Below are positions 38,014 to 47,010 of a DNA stretch of 64,000 bases, one piece after another. Origin of the DNA: Rhodospirillaceae bacterium (GTDB lineage: Bacteria > Pseudomonadota > Alphaproteobacteria > Rhodospirillales > Rhodospirillaceae); the NCBI GenBank assembly GCA_040219235.1, contig JAVJSV010000011.1:124001-188000 (forward strand), read 5' to 3'. The notes below the pieces were generated by a model. The model searched no databases. It was not told the DNA's origin and worked only from the letters and a program-made list of their open reading frames with translations. Each line of letters begins with the position of its first letter. Position 1 is the stretch's first letter. The position numbers and the translations under genes were made by a program.

Positions 38014-38792
38014 TCTTTCTTCTCCCCATTGGAACCACTGGCGAATTCGATCAGCACGTAGTCCCGGTCAAAGCGTTCGTTGATCATGCGCACCATCAGA
38101 CGATCTTGTTTGGTGACCCACACCTGGCTGCCAGACAAATCGTAGTGAATGGTCTCAAAGGTGCCAGCGGGCACCGTAAGAGTCTCTTCGCCGATGCGTT
38201 TAAACGCCAGATCGCGCAGGGTGCCCAAGGGCGGCTTGGTGAGGTCGGCCGAGGCTTCCAGGCTATAGATTTTAGACGTTTGTTCCGCATCGTTCTCGCC
38301 GGAATCCGACGCCAGATGCCAGCCATCGGCAGAGACTGGATGCGCGCCGATGGAAAATGTGGCGGGGACCGTGAGGGATTGATTGTGCAAGCCAGCTGGG
38401 CCATTGGCACTGGCGCTTAAGGTGGCGTCCTCAACCCGTATCAGGGTCGAGCCCTTAAACCCATCCGCCACCCAGTAAGACAGAAACGCTTCTTGTGGCC
38501 GGAAGGCATCATTTACCCGCAAAATCACAGTGAACTGCGCGTCGCGGGCGCTCAGATCGTGCCACATATTCATGGTGCGTGAACCGTCCGCATACACATT
38601 CATATGAAAGCGCTCCCAGCCCCGGTCCCGCGGTTCAGTTAGCGTGGTGTAGGCATAGGTGCCGGAGGCCCAGCGCAGAATATTGATGTTGGGCCCCTCA
38701 GAGTCCCCGGTTTGGGCGGCGACGAAGGCCGACCACAGCAGCAGAGGAGCCATGAGGACGGTTCGATATGCGGTGTTGATCAGATGTCTCAT
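38010..38792 (-). CDS. Exported DUF3108-like paralogue B
   Basis: The 260-residue protein has a Sec signal (hydrophobic segment from about residue 10, cut near VAA-Q). It is the most diverged of the three: it has YADGSRT, FRPQE, VPAGTFETIHY and DRDYVLIEF at the same places. It ends in a basic/acidic tail (GSNGEKKE). It lies 34 bp after paralogue A and overlaps paralogue C. Confidence 0.75.
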   Translation of the reverse strand: MRHLINTAYRTVLMAPLLLWSAFVAAQTGDSEGPNINILRWASGTYAYTTLTEPRDRGWERFHMNVYADGSRTMNMWHDLSARDAQFTVILRVNDAFRPQEAFLSYWVADGFKGSTLIRVEDATLSASANGPAGLHNQSLTVPATFSIGAHPVSADGWHLASDSGENDAEQTSKIYSLEASADLTKPPLGTLRDLAFKRIGEETLTVPAGTFETIHYDLSGSQVWVTKQDRLMVRMINERFDRDYVLIEFASGSNGEKKE

Positions 38793-38826
38793 TTTTTATT
38801 TTTCCTTCATTAGACGCCGTTGGGGC

Positions 38827-39600
38827 TCACCCCATCGTGGTCCATTTAGAGATCACAAACTCCCGGTCTGCGGCTTCGAATCTCAGGCGCACCGGCATGT
38901 GGTCTGGCCCGTGAACCCAAATGCGCGACGGTTCACCAAAGGCATAATGATCACAGGCAAAGGTGCCCGCCGGTGTGATTGTTTCTTTGGCCCCCAGGTG
39001 CTGGATGGTGCGGGTATGCACCCGGCCCAGAATGCCTTCCGCCGAAGTTGTGTCGACCCGCAGGTTATACAGTGTGGCTTGATGTTCCTTGCCGTCTTTG
39101 GGGCAGTACCAGAAATGCCAGCCTTCCGCCGCCGCCGCATGATTGACCATTGAAAATTCATCCGGCACCTCAACCTCATGGGTCACGCGGCCTGTTGGCA
39201 AATCGGCTTCGGCGCGCAGGCGGTTGCCCTCAATCTGAAACCAGGCCGAGCCCCGGCGTGTGCCGCCACGATAATACAGTAACTGACATTCCAAAGGCCG
39301 GAAGGCGGCATCCACCCGGTGCACAATGGTGCGAAACAGGTCGTAATCCCGGTTGATTAAGCGCACCGAGAGGGTGCGGCTGCCGTCCGGATGCACATAC
39401 AACGACCAGTTTTCATGGCCATAGACTTCGCCGGTCGAGAGAATGCGCATGTCGTAGGTGGCCTCAATGGCGCGGACTACGTTGGCACTGCGCGCGTCTT
39501 CTTGCGGAACGGCCACCAAACCGGCAGTAGCACCCAAGCCCAGTAAAAGCCTGCGTCGCGACGGTCCAGCGCGCTTAAAGTCCGGTCTATTATGAGTCAT
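38827..39600 (-). CDS. Exported DUF3108-like paralogue A with a Tat signal
   Basis: The 257-residue protein begins with a twin-arginine signal (SRRRLLLGLGATAGLVAVP), unlike the Sec signals of its two copies. It shares HPDGSRT, FRPLE, TPAGTFACDHY and ADREFV. A Tat route implies folding or a ligand before export. It is the first gene of the leftward block 39600 to 34136. Confidence 0.75.
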   Translation of the reverse strand: MTHNRPDFKRAGPSRRRLLLGLGATAGLVAVPQEDARSANVVRAIEATYDMRILSTGEVYGHENWSLYVHPDGSRTLSVRLINRDYDLFRTIVHRVDAAFRPLECQLLYYRGGTRRGSAWFQIEGNRLRAEADLPTGRVTHEVEVPDEFSMVNHAAAAEGWHFWYCPKDGKEHQATLYNLRVDTTSAEGILGRVHTRTIQHLGAKETITPAGTFACDHYAFGEPSRIWVHGPDHMPVRLRFEAADREFVISKWTTMG

Positions 39601-39700
39601 AGCTAATCCCCACTCACGAAGGGTCTATGGTTGCGCGCGAATACCGTCAACGCAACCGATTCCATAGATTTGGGCTGAGCGCTTGAAACCGCTCGTTCCG

Positions 39701-39729
39701 TTGACTTGAAGCAGGGCCGGGAGTAGGTA
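39701..39729 (+). promoter_or_regulatory. Possible promoter for sdhCDAB
   Basis: TTGACT (39701-39706) and TAGGTA (39724-39729) lie 17 bp apart, and a TATATC follows. A TAACCC/GGGTTA hairpin at 39763-39787 lies just before the sdhC start at 39811 and may shape the leader. The -10 match is only moderate. Confidence 0.4.
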
Positions 39730-39810
39730 TATCGCACTGCACAGAAACTGATTTAGAGGCATTAACCCTTTGAGAATACAGGGGTTAGCGCACAACCGCA
39801 TAAAGGGCTT

Positions 39811-40203
39811 TTGTCGAACATGCCGACACACAACAGACCCCTCTCGCCGCACCTGCAGGTCTACCGCCTGCCGCTCACGGCGCTCATGTCCATCACCCAC
39901 AGAATCACAGGTATTGGATTGACCATCGGAACCTTGCTGTTGACCTGGTGGGTTACAGCGGCTGCTTATGGCGCTGAGGCTTTTGACCAGGTTCAAGGCT
40001 TCTTGGGGTCTTGGATTGGTTTGCTGCTGCTGTTCGGCTTCTCGTTCGCTTTGTTCTTTCATTTATTTAACGGTGTGCGCCATTTGTTTTGGGACTTTGG
40101 CCGCTACTTTGAACTCCATGAGACCCGCCGGGCAGATATTGCTGTTCTGGTTGCCGCTGCCGCACTGACGGCCGTGGTCTGGGTCATGGCTCTGGGAGGT
40201 TAA
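39811..40203 (+). CDS. sdhC: Succinate dehydrogenase cytochrome b556 subunit
   Basis: The 130-residue protein has three membrane helices. The family start is NRPLSPHLQVYRLPLTALMSITHRITG, whose Ser and Arg contact ubiquinone. The haem-ligand His lies in LFNGVRHLFWD. It anchors SdhAB and binds quinone. Confidence 0.95.
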   Translation: MSNMPTHNRPLSPHLQVYRLPLTALMSITHRITGIGLTIGTLLLTWWVTAAAYGAEAFDQVQGFLGSWIGLLLLFGFSFALFFHLFNGVRHLFWDFGRYFELHETRRADIAVLVAAAALTAVVWVMALGG

Positions 40204-40207
40204 GCGC

Positions 40208-40603
40208 ATGTCCTCGAAGTCTCACTCTTTGCGTTCTGCCCTTGGCAAAGCACGCGGCCTTGGCTCTGCCAAAGACGGCACTCATCACTGGTGGTTACAG
40301 CGCGTCACGGCGATTGCTTTAATCCCGCTCACCATCTGGTTTGTGGCGTCCCTGATTGCGCTGGCCGGGCATGATTACGCCGCATTCTTGAATTGGTTCG
40401 GCCAACCGATTAACGCAACCGTGATGATCCTGTTTTTAGCGGTGGCCTTTCACCATGCCCAACTGGGGATGCAGGTGGTAATTGAGGATTACGTCAGTTC
40501 GCACGGCTGGCGCACCGCTACCAACCTCTTGGTCAAGTTCGCCTGTTACGCACTGGCTGCCCTGTCCATTATTTCCATTCTTACAATTGCGCTCGGGGCT
40601 TAA
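40208..40603 (+). CDS. sdhD: Succinate dehydrogenase membrane anchor subunit SdhD
   Basis: The 131-residue protein begins with a Gly/Ala-rich cytosolic arm ([20 protein letters not shown]) and has three helices. The His in [16 protein letters not shown] is the likely haem ligand. It follows sdhC by 4 bp and precedes sdhA by 4 bp. Confidence 0.95.
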   Translation: MSSKSHSLRSALGKARGLGSAKDGTHHWWLQRVTAIALIPLTIWFVASLIALAGHDYAAFLNWFGQPINATVMILFLAVAFHHAQLGMQVVIEDYVSSHGWRTATNLLVKFACYALAALSIISILTIALGA

Positions 40604-40607
40604 CGGT

Positions 40608-42392
40608 ATGGCTGCCTACGATATTATTGATCACGACTATGACGTTATTGTTGTTGGCGCTGGCGGTGCTGGCTTGCGGGCGACGTTTGGCATGGTCGAA
40701 AAAGGCTTTAAAACGGCCTGTATTACCAAAGTGTTCCCCACCCGCAGCCACACGGTTGCCGCCCAAGGCGGTGTCGGCGCGGCCCTCGGCAACATGGCCG
40801 AGGACAAATGGGAATGGCATATGTACGACACGGTCAAAGGGTCCGATTGGCTCGGCGACCAAGACGCCATTGAATACATGTGCCGCGAGGCCATTCCGGC
40901 TGTCCGTGAGCTGGAACATTACGGCGTGCCGTTCTCACGCACCCCCGAGGGCAAGATTTATCAGCGCCCCTTCGGCGGTCATATGCGTAACTTTGGTGAA
41001 GCCCCTGTGCAGCGCGCCTGCGCGGCGGCCGATCGCACCGGCCACGCCATTTTGCACACGCTGTATCAACAAAGCCTCAAGCATAACGCCGAGTTTTTTG
41101 TTGAGTTCTTTGCCATTGATTTGATCATTAGCGAAGGCCGCTGCGTTGGCGTCATGGCGATTGATATGGCCACCGGCGAAATTCACCGCTTCCGCGGCAA
41201 CCAGGTTGTTCTAGCCACCGGCGGCTATGGCCGTTCTTACTTCTCCTGCACCTCGGCCCACACCTGCACTGGCGATGGCAATGCCATGGTCGCGCGCGCG
41301 GGTCTGCCCTTGCAGGACATGGAGTTCGTGCAGTTCCATCCCACCGGGGTTTACGGCGCGGGTGTGCTTATCACCGAAGGCGCACGCGGCGAAGGCGGAT
41401 ACCTGACCAACTCCGAAGGCGATCGTTTCATGGAGCGCTATGCGCCGACCGCCAAGGATTTGGCGTCGCGCGATGTTGTCTCCCGCGCCATGACCATGGA
41501 AATCCGCGAACAGCGCGGTACGGGGCCGAAAAACGATCATATCCTCCTGCACCTCGAGCATCTGGGCTCTGATGTGTTGTGGGAACGTCTGCCGGGCATT
41601 ACGGAAACCGCTAAGATTTTCGCGGGCATTGATGCCACCAAAGACCCCATCCCCGTGCTGCCAACCGTGCACTACAACATGGGCGGCATCCCAACCAACT
41701 ACCTCGGCGAAGTGCTGAAGCCGAATGCAGATAATCCGGATGCGGTGTTCCCGGGCCTGATGGCCGTCGGTGAATGTGCCAGTGTTTCGGTCCATGGGGC
41801 TAATCGTCTCGGCACCAACTCGCTGTTAGATATCGTCGTGTTTGGCCGCGCTGCGGCCTTGCGCTGTGCCGATACCATGACGCCAGGGGCGACACTGCCA
41901 GATCTTCCCAAAGACTCAGCGGATTACGCACTCGGTCGCTTGGAGAAGGCCCGCAACGCAAACGGAGATTCGCCAACCTCTGAGATTCGCGGCAATATGC
42001 AAAACGCCATGCAGAACGACGCGGCGGTGTTCCGCACCTCAAAGACCCTCAAAGAAGGTTGCGATAAATTGGCCGGGATCGCGGCGTCGATTTCTGATCT
42101 CAAGGTTTCGGACCGCAGTCTCATTTTCAACACCGATCTGATTGAAGCGTTGGAGCTGGACAACCTCATGGCGTGTGCCTTGTCGACCATCGTCGGCGCT
42201 GAAGCGCGTCATGAAAGCCGTGGTGCCCACGCCCATGAAGATTATCCAGATCGTGATGATGAAAACTGGATGAAGCACACCCTGGCCTATCTCAATGAAG
42301 ATTGGTCGATCAAGCTGGATTATCGGCCCGTGCATACTTACACCCTGTCGGATGATGTGGCGTACATCGAGCCAAAAGCCCGTGTGTACTAG
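40608..42392 (+). CDS. sdhA: Succinate dehydrogenase flavoprotein subunit
   Basis: The 594-residue protein has the FAD-binding [13 protein letters not shown] and the covalent flavin His48 in [10 protein letters not shown]. The active-site [14 protein letters not shown] and [12 protein letters not shown] segments follow, and [13 protein letters not shown] lies near the C-terminal half. It oxidises succinate to fumarate. ATG 40608 is preferred; the open frame extends upstream into sdhD. Confidence 0.98.
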   Translation: MAAYDIIDHDYDVIVVGAGGAGLRATFGMVEKGFKTACITKVFPTRSHTVAAQGGVGAALGNMAEDKWEWHMYDTVKGSDWLGDQDAIEYMCREAIPAVRELEHYGVPFSRTPEGKIYQRPFGGHMRNFGEAPVQRACAAADRTGHAILHTLYQQSLKHNAEFFVEFFAIDLIISEGRCVGVMAIDMATGEIHRFRGNQVVLATGGYGRSYFSCTSAHTCTGDGNAMVARAGLPLQDMEFVQFHPTGVYGAGVLITEGARGEGGYLTNSEGDRFMERYAPTAKDLASRDVVSRAMTMEIREQRGTGPKNDHILLHLEHLGSDVLWERLPGITETAKIFAGIDATKDPIPVLPTVHYNMGGIPTNYLGEVLKPNADNPDAVFPGLMAVGECASVSVHGANRLGTNSLLDIVVFGRAAALRCADTMTPGATLPDLPKDSADYALGRLEKARNANGDSPTSEIRGNMQNAMQNDAAVFRTSKTLKEGCDKLAGIAASISDLKVSDRSLIFNTDLIEALELDNLMACALSTIVGAEARHESRGAHAHEDYPDRDDENWMKHTLAYLNEDWSIKLDYRPVHTYTLSDDVAYIEPKARVY

Positions 42393-42419
42393 GGCTCGGG
42401 TGTATTAGGAGTATTATTG

Positions 42420-43202
42420 ATGGTTGAACTTTCTCTTCCCAAAAACTCAAAGCCCAAAAAGGGCAAAGCCCACCCCAGACCGGATGGTGCGAAAAACACA
42501 CGCACGTTCTCAGTATACCGCTACGATCCAGACACGGGCGACAATCCGCAAATCGACACGTATGAAGTCGATATGGATACCTGCGGGCCGATGGTGCTCG
42601 ACGCCCTTCTCAAAATCAAAGATGAGATGGATTCAACACTGACCCTGCGCCGCTCGTGTCGCGAAGGCATTTGCGGATCGTGCGCCATGAACATTGATGG
42701 CCGCAACACGCTGGCCTGCTTAAAACCCATCGACGAGTGCAAGTCAGACGTCAAAATCTATCCTCTGCCGCATTTGCCAGTGGTCAAAGACTTGGTGCCT
42801 GATGTCACGCATATTTATGCCCAGCTCACCTCTATCGAGCCCTGGATGAAAGCCGACACGCCACCACCACCCAATGGCGAGCGCAAACAGTCTCCGCAAG
42901 ACCGGGCCAAGTTGGACGGCTTGTGGGAATGCATTTTATGTTTCTGCTGTACCACCAGCTGCCCCAGTTACTGGTGGAATGGGGATCGCTACCTCGGCCC
43001 CGCCGTGCTGCTGCAAGCGGCCCGCTGGATCAACGACAGCCGTGACGAAGCCACGGGCGAGCGTCTGGACGAACTGGAAGACCCGTTCCGTTTGTATCGC
43101 TGTCACACCATTATGAACTGCACCAACGCCTGCCCCAAGGGCTTGAATCCGGCTAAGGCGATTGCAGACATCAAATCGAAAATGGTTGAACGGCTCGGAT
43201 AA
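42420..43202 (+). CDS. sdhB: Succinate dehydrogenase iron-sulfur subunit
   Basis: The 260-residue protein has the plant-type [2Fe-2S] motif [13 protein letters not shown] and the two bacterial-ferredoxin motifs [17 protein letters not shown] and [17 protein letters not shown]. It passes electrons from SdhA to quinone. ATG 42420 is preferred to the TTG at 42417. A Lys/Pro-rich N-terminal extension is typical of this group. Confidence 0.98.
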   Translation: MVELSLPKNSKPKKGKAHPRPDGAKNTRTFSVYRYDPDTGDNPQIDTYEVDMDTCGPMVLDALLKIKDEMDSTLTLRRSCREGICGSCAMNIDGRNTLACLKPIDECKSDVKIYPLPHLPVVKDLVPDVTHIYAQLTSIEPWMKADTPPPPNGERKQSPQDRAKLDGLWECILCFCCTTSCPSYWWNGDRYLGPAVLLQAARWINDSRDEATGERLDELEDPFRLYRCHTIMNCTNACPKGLNPAKAIADIKSKMVERLG

Positions 43203-43225
43203 GGCCCTCAGCCCTCAAAAACATC

Positions 43226-43259
43226 AAAGGCCGCTGGACTGTTCCGGCGGCCTTTTTTT
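43226..43259 (+). terminator. Terminator of the sdhCDAB operon
   Basis: AAAGGCCGC (43226-43234) pairs with GCGGCCTTT (43247-43255), 9 bp, with a T run to 43259. It lies 24 bp after sdhB. Confidence 0.85.
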
Positions 43260-43277
43260 GAGTTGCCGCTCAAAAAA

Positions 43278-45086
43278 TCATGCGGAGCCTGTCCCCTTGC
43301 GATCGTAAAACCCCTGCCACAGTCCAGACAGGAACGCGCTGGCGTTGTGGCCCAAAACGGCTGTGTCATAACCGCCCTCTTGAACCACCAGGGTTGAGAC
43401 TTTCAAGTTGCCCACGGCTGCCCCATTGGCGCGGAAATCGTCGGTCAGCAAATTCCAGGCCCCTGACGGGTCATTCTGCGCCGTGTCGAGGCCCAGGGCG
43501 ATCACCAGAAATTCTGGTTTGTACTCTTGAATGCGTTTCAGCGCCTTTTTCAAAGTCCGCATGTAGGCGCGGCCAGCAATGTCGCGGCCCATAGGCAAGT
43601 TCAGGTTATACCCTTCTCCGTCCTTTTCGCCGATGTCTTCTTTGTAGCCGCTGAAGTAAGGGTACTCGTAGGCAGGGTCAGCATGAATGGACACCGTTAA
43701 AACGTCAGAGCGTTCATAAAAAATCTGCTCTTGCCCGTTGCCGTGATGATAGTCCAAATCCAATATGGCCACCCGTCCATGGCGTGTCAGGTAATGTGCG
43801 GCGATGGCCGAGGAGTTGAAGTAGCAATAACCGCCAAAGGAATCTCTTCCTGCGTGATGCCCCGGCGGGCGGACCAGGGAATAGGCAAGGTTTTCACCTT
43901 CCTCAATAGACTGTGCTGCGGTTAAGGTTGCATCAACAGCTTTGCGCGCCGCCAGAAAAGAATTCCGGTTAATGGGGCTGTAGATATCAATGCAGTAATA
44001 GCCCGCATGTGCCGCAATCGGTTTGGGGCGGCCCACATCCTTGCGAATAGGAAACACATCTGGGAATACCGCTTGGTCTGCAGGGATCGACAGGGCGACT
44101 TTCTTGAAATACGAAAAAAAGCGTTTGTCATGAACGGCTAAAATATGTTTGTCCGGATACGCCCGTTGCGTCAGTCTCTTAAATAGTTTTGTTTTGGTAA
44201 TCTCTTCTCGAATAACATTCACCCGCACCGGCACCTCAACGTATCCAGTGTCCTTGATGTGATGCATGACATGGGCGTCGCTGAAGGATAACGCGATTTT
44301 TTCGTCCTCTGGGACGACCGCGTGATTTAGCGGTTTCTTGCTTTTGGAATATTTTAAAGGCCGCAGCCGAACTGGATTGTCTTGAAATGAGCCGACAATT
44401 TTTTTGATCTGCCGGTCGTTGAGTTTGCCTTTGTATTTGCGTTTCAAGATCGTTTTCACGGCGGCTTGCGCAAAATCTTGGCCAAGCTCCTGATTTCGCC
44501 CCAAATCGTCTGCCAATAAAAAGTATGCGTTACCATCATTGGCGACGCGCGGTTCTTCGTAGGCGGTCCCCAAGACCGGAGAGGCCCCCAATCGTTCATA
44601 GAATCTCAACCGGGCACTGTTCTCCGCGTTGAATTCGGGGGTGCCGTGATATTCTGGCAAATCGCTCAAACATTCGAGAAACAGCCAACCGCAGCCTAGT
44701 GCCAGGCACTCTTCCTGGACACGTTGATATAACGCAGCGCCGATGCCGCCGCCTTTGGTGGTGTCTTTCAGGGCGATCAGATCGAGAAATCCAAACCCCA
44801 GCGCCGGGTCTAATGAAAGCTGCGCGAAGCCCCGGACTTGCCCTCTACGGTCATCACAAACAAACAACAGCGAGCGAAAATCGAACTTCATTGGATTATG
44901 AAGTTTCTCTGGCAACTCCGAGATTTTTGCCTCGGTCAGGTCGTCAAATTGAGACCGGATGATGGCCTGAACTTCTTCCACCGCACGCCGGTTGGCTGGT
45001 GCGGCCGTATCAAAAATGCGTCGAATACGAATCAACTTAAAATTTCCTCGTCGTGTAAGCCGAGAGCGATACGCCCAAGGCCGCAT
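43278..45086 (-). CDS. GNAT acetyltransferase fused to a histone-deacetylase-like hydrolase
   Basis: This 602-residue protein joins two activities. Residues about 30-190 are a GNAT domain (GGGIGAALYQRVQEE as motif A). Residues about 310-590 are a class-II-like histone deacetylase/acetylpolyamine amidohydrolase: catalytic His410-His411 in RPPGHHAG, zinc ligands Asp445 and His447 in DLDYHHGNG, and Asp534 in LGLDT. A linker of about 120 charged residues joins them. An enzyme that can both add and remove acetyl groups on one chain is unusual; the substrate may be a polyamine, lysine or small amine. Confidence 0.88.
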   Translation of the reverse strand: MRPWAYRSRLTRRGNFKLIRIRRIFDTAAPANRRAVEEVQAIIRSQFDDLTEAKISELPEKLHNPMKFDFRSLLFVCDDRRGQVRGFAQLSLDPALGFGFLDLIALKDTTKGGGIGAALYQRVQEECLALGCGWLFLECLSDLPEYHGTPEFNAENSARLRFYERLGASPVLGTAYEEPRVANDGNAYFLLADDLGRNQELGQDFAQAAVKTILKRKYKGKLNDRQIKKIVGSFQDNPVRLRPLKYSKSKKPLNHAVVPEDEKIALSFSDAHVMHHIKDTGYVEVPVRVNVIREEITKTKLFKRLTQRAYPDKHILAVHDKRFFSYFKKVALSIPADQAVFPDVFPIRKDVGRPKPIAAHAGYYCIDIYSPINRNSFLAARKAVDATLTAAQSIEEGENLAYSLVRPPGHHAGRDSFGGYCYFNSSAIAAHYLTRHGRVAILDLDYHHGNGQEQIFYERSDVLTVSIHADPAYEYPYFSGYKEDIGEKDGEGYNLNLPMGRDIAGRAYMRTLKKALKRIQEYKPEFLVIALGLDTAQNDPSGAWNLLTDDFRANGAAVGNLKVSTLVVQEGGYDTAVLGHNASAFLSGLWQGFYDRKGTGSA

Positions 45087-45177
45087 GGCTGCGCCATATA
45101 CACCCGATGCGCTCTATACGAAAGATACGCATCTCCTGTGAGTAAAATAGATATTCTTCAAAAATTATGCATGGCGT

Positions 45178-45696
45178 TTATTCGGTGACATGCACGCCGT
45201 TGAGGGTGGCCATTTCGCTGGCGTCGGGCGGTTCCCACATCTCCTCGACAAAGTTAAACATTTCCCGGTCAACGGCCAGTTGGAAGGTGCTGCCTTTCTT
45301 CTTATTGCGATGCTGCACCCGCGCCCAGCGTTGGTCTTGGGGCAAGTCCAGAAAATGCAGTTGCACTTCCAACTCGGCCTCTTTGGCCAGCTCCACAAAT
45401 TTTGTGCGATGGTCTTTGGTGGTAAATCCAAGGTCTAAAACAGACGGTACTTTGTATGGGGTGAGTTGCACCGCTGTCGCCCAGATTTGGGTTTCGCAGC
45501 GGTTGACGCGTTCCATAGTCCATTCAAATTCCAGGGGGTCGGGGCTGTCGTCCCAGAACAAGGTCACCATCCATTCGTCAATGGACAGGTGCACACCGTC
45601 GATGGCCTGGCAGAGGTCTAACGCATAGGTCGACTTGCCTGCGCCGGTTGAGCCGCACACCATATGAATCAATTGATCTGGGGTGTGGCGGTCCAC
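45178..45696 (-). CDS. P-loop NTPase (AAA/zeta-toxin-like kinase)
   Basis: The protein of about 172 residues has a Walker A GSTGAGKST (residues 15-23) and a later DLGFTTKDHR segment. The size and the LSIDEWM after the P loop resemble small kinases or chloramphenicol-phosphotransferase-type proteins; zeta-toxin-like nucleotide-sugar kinases are another option. I chose the GTG at 45696 because the upstream DUF1330 gene stops at 45701. It is likely cotranscribed with it. Confidence 0.75.
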   Translation of the reverse strand: MDRHTPDQLIHMVCGSTGAGKSTYALDLCQAIDGVHLSIDEWMVTLFWDDSPDPLEFEWTMERVNRCETQIWATAVQLTPYKVPSVLDLGFTTKDHRTKFVELAKEAELEVQLHFLDLPQDQRWARVQHRNKKKGSTFQLAVDREMFNFVEEMWEPPDASEMATLNGVHVTE

Positions 45697-45700
45697 CGGA

Positions 45701-46495
45701 TTATTCCACTCGCTCCGGCTCGAATCCCATAATGATGAAGTCCCCTGCGTTGGCGCGCAGGGGGCGGATTTCAGAGGTGTAGGGCTCGCCCGCATAAAAG
45801 GCTTCCCAGGCTTCCCGGCATGGGTAGACCGAGACCATGGTGTTGTAGTCTGCGGGCCAATCTCCCTCTAATACTTCCTTGGGTTGCCCGCTGAACAGCA
45901 TCCGAATACCAGCCCGTCGTGCCAAGCCTGTTTCCATAATGGCTTTGCCGTACTGACCATAAGCCTCCGGGTCGGTGACCTTGGACATAATCACAACGAG
46001 AAAAGGATTTGTGCAATTGGCGGGCACGAGGTCCTGAATTTCAGCCTGCGGAAAAGCACGGGCCGCCTCAAACATACCAACTTCATAAGCCCCAGCATCT
46101 TTGCGCAGCGGCTTGACCTCGTTTTGGTAGGCGTTTGAATTCCAGAACGCGACCCCGGTTTCTCGGCAGGGCCATTTTGAAATCACCCCGGCTTTCCAGT
46201 CGGGCCAGTTGCCCTCGTACACAACGTCGGGTGTCTTGCGGACCACATAGAAGGCGTCATAGCTTTCAATCAAATCCCACACCGCAGGTCCATATTTTCT
46301 GGCCTGCGTCATGTCCGGCACGGTGGCGGGATCTTCAATGCCGCCCATGACCATCATGTAGCCACCTGGCGTGCAGCTTACGGTGCTGTTTTGGTCGTCC
46401 ATTTGAGCAGACACGGACTGACCCGTCAGACTGAGCGATGCCAACAGCACCCCACCAAAAAATAGGTGTTTGAGAGGCGCGCTTAAACTCATCAT
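45701..46495 (-). CDS. Exported protein with two tandem DUF1330 domains
   Basis: The protein of about 264 residues has a Sec signal (MMSLSAPLKHLFFGGVLLAS, cut near VSA-Q). Two copies of a DUF1330-like ferredoxin-fold unit follow (about residues 35-140 and 150-262), each ending in a Glu-X-X-Pro-Leu-Arg turn (VKPLRKDAG, IRPLRANAG). DUF1330 members usually are single-domain and cytoplasmic. ATG 46495 follows AAGAGG; the frame is open to 46543. Confidence 0.8.
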   Translation of the reverse strand: MMSLSAPLKHLFFGGVLLASLSLTGQSVSAQMDDQNSTVSCTPGGYMMVMGGIEDPATVPDMTQARKYGPAVWDLIESYDAFYVVRKTPDVVYEGNWPDWKAGVISKWPCRETGVAFWNSNAYQNEVKPLRKDAGAYEVGMFEAARAFPQAEIQDLVPANCTNPFLVVIMSKVTDPEAYGQYGKAIMETGLARRAGIRMLFSGQPKEVLEGDWPADYNTMVSVYPCREAWEAFYAGEPYTSEIRPLRANAGDFIIMGFEPERVE

Positions 46496-46523
46496 TATCC
46501 TCTTAACTCTCATACGATCCGCA

Positions 46524-46913
46524 TTATTGATTGCGTTCAACACATCTAAAAAACACGCGCGTCGGGTTCACAATCGAACAACTGGCGGCGTCCTGACCAT
46601 CAAATTTTGGTCGCCTGTTGGTTTTTGCGCATTCGGATTCGGCCAATCGTTGCACGGCGGCCGGGGTTGTTCCCCGGCTATTGTAGCAAATCGCCACGCG
46701 GTCTGCGGTGGAAGGACCGACAGGCTGGGTTGATCCGGCTTCGCGTCGGCCATCCACAAAGGGCTCAGCGGCGCAGCCGGCGAGTCCGCCAATGACAAGA
46801 AAACCCGCAAGAATCAAGGCGCTTGCGCGTTTGGAGTGGGTCTCAGTCAGAAAGCAGGCGTGCTTTCTGCTAGGAAAAAAGTGTATTCTCGGTTGCACCG
46901 TGGCGTGATCCAT
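46524..46913 (-). CDS. Small lipoprotein of unknown function
   Basis: A lipobox (LVIGGLAGC) follows a basic/hydrophobic segment, and the mature part has several Cys and a Tyr-Asn-Ser-rich core. ATG 46913 gives an unusually long n-region of about 47 residues before the Cys. A non-ATG start (CTG or TTG nearer the lipobox) would give a normal signal peptide, so the start is uncertain. It is divergent from the DHH gene. Confidence 0.6.
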   Translation of the reverse strand: MDHATVQPRIHFFPSRKHACFLTETHSKRASALILAGFLVIGGLAGCAAEPFVDGRREAGSTQPVGPSTADRVAICYNSRGTTPAAVQRLAESECAKTNRRPKFDGQDAASCSIVNPTRVFFRCVERNQ

Positions 46914-47010
46914 CGTAGGTCCGTGGTCTGCGAACGCAAGGGGCGTTGTCCGTCCAAGCATTCTTGGTTATCTTTGGCGCACAGAGCGCATATGTCGAGG
47001 GGAGTTTTCC

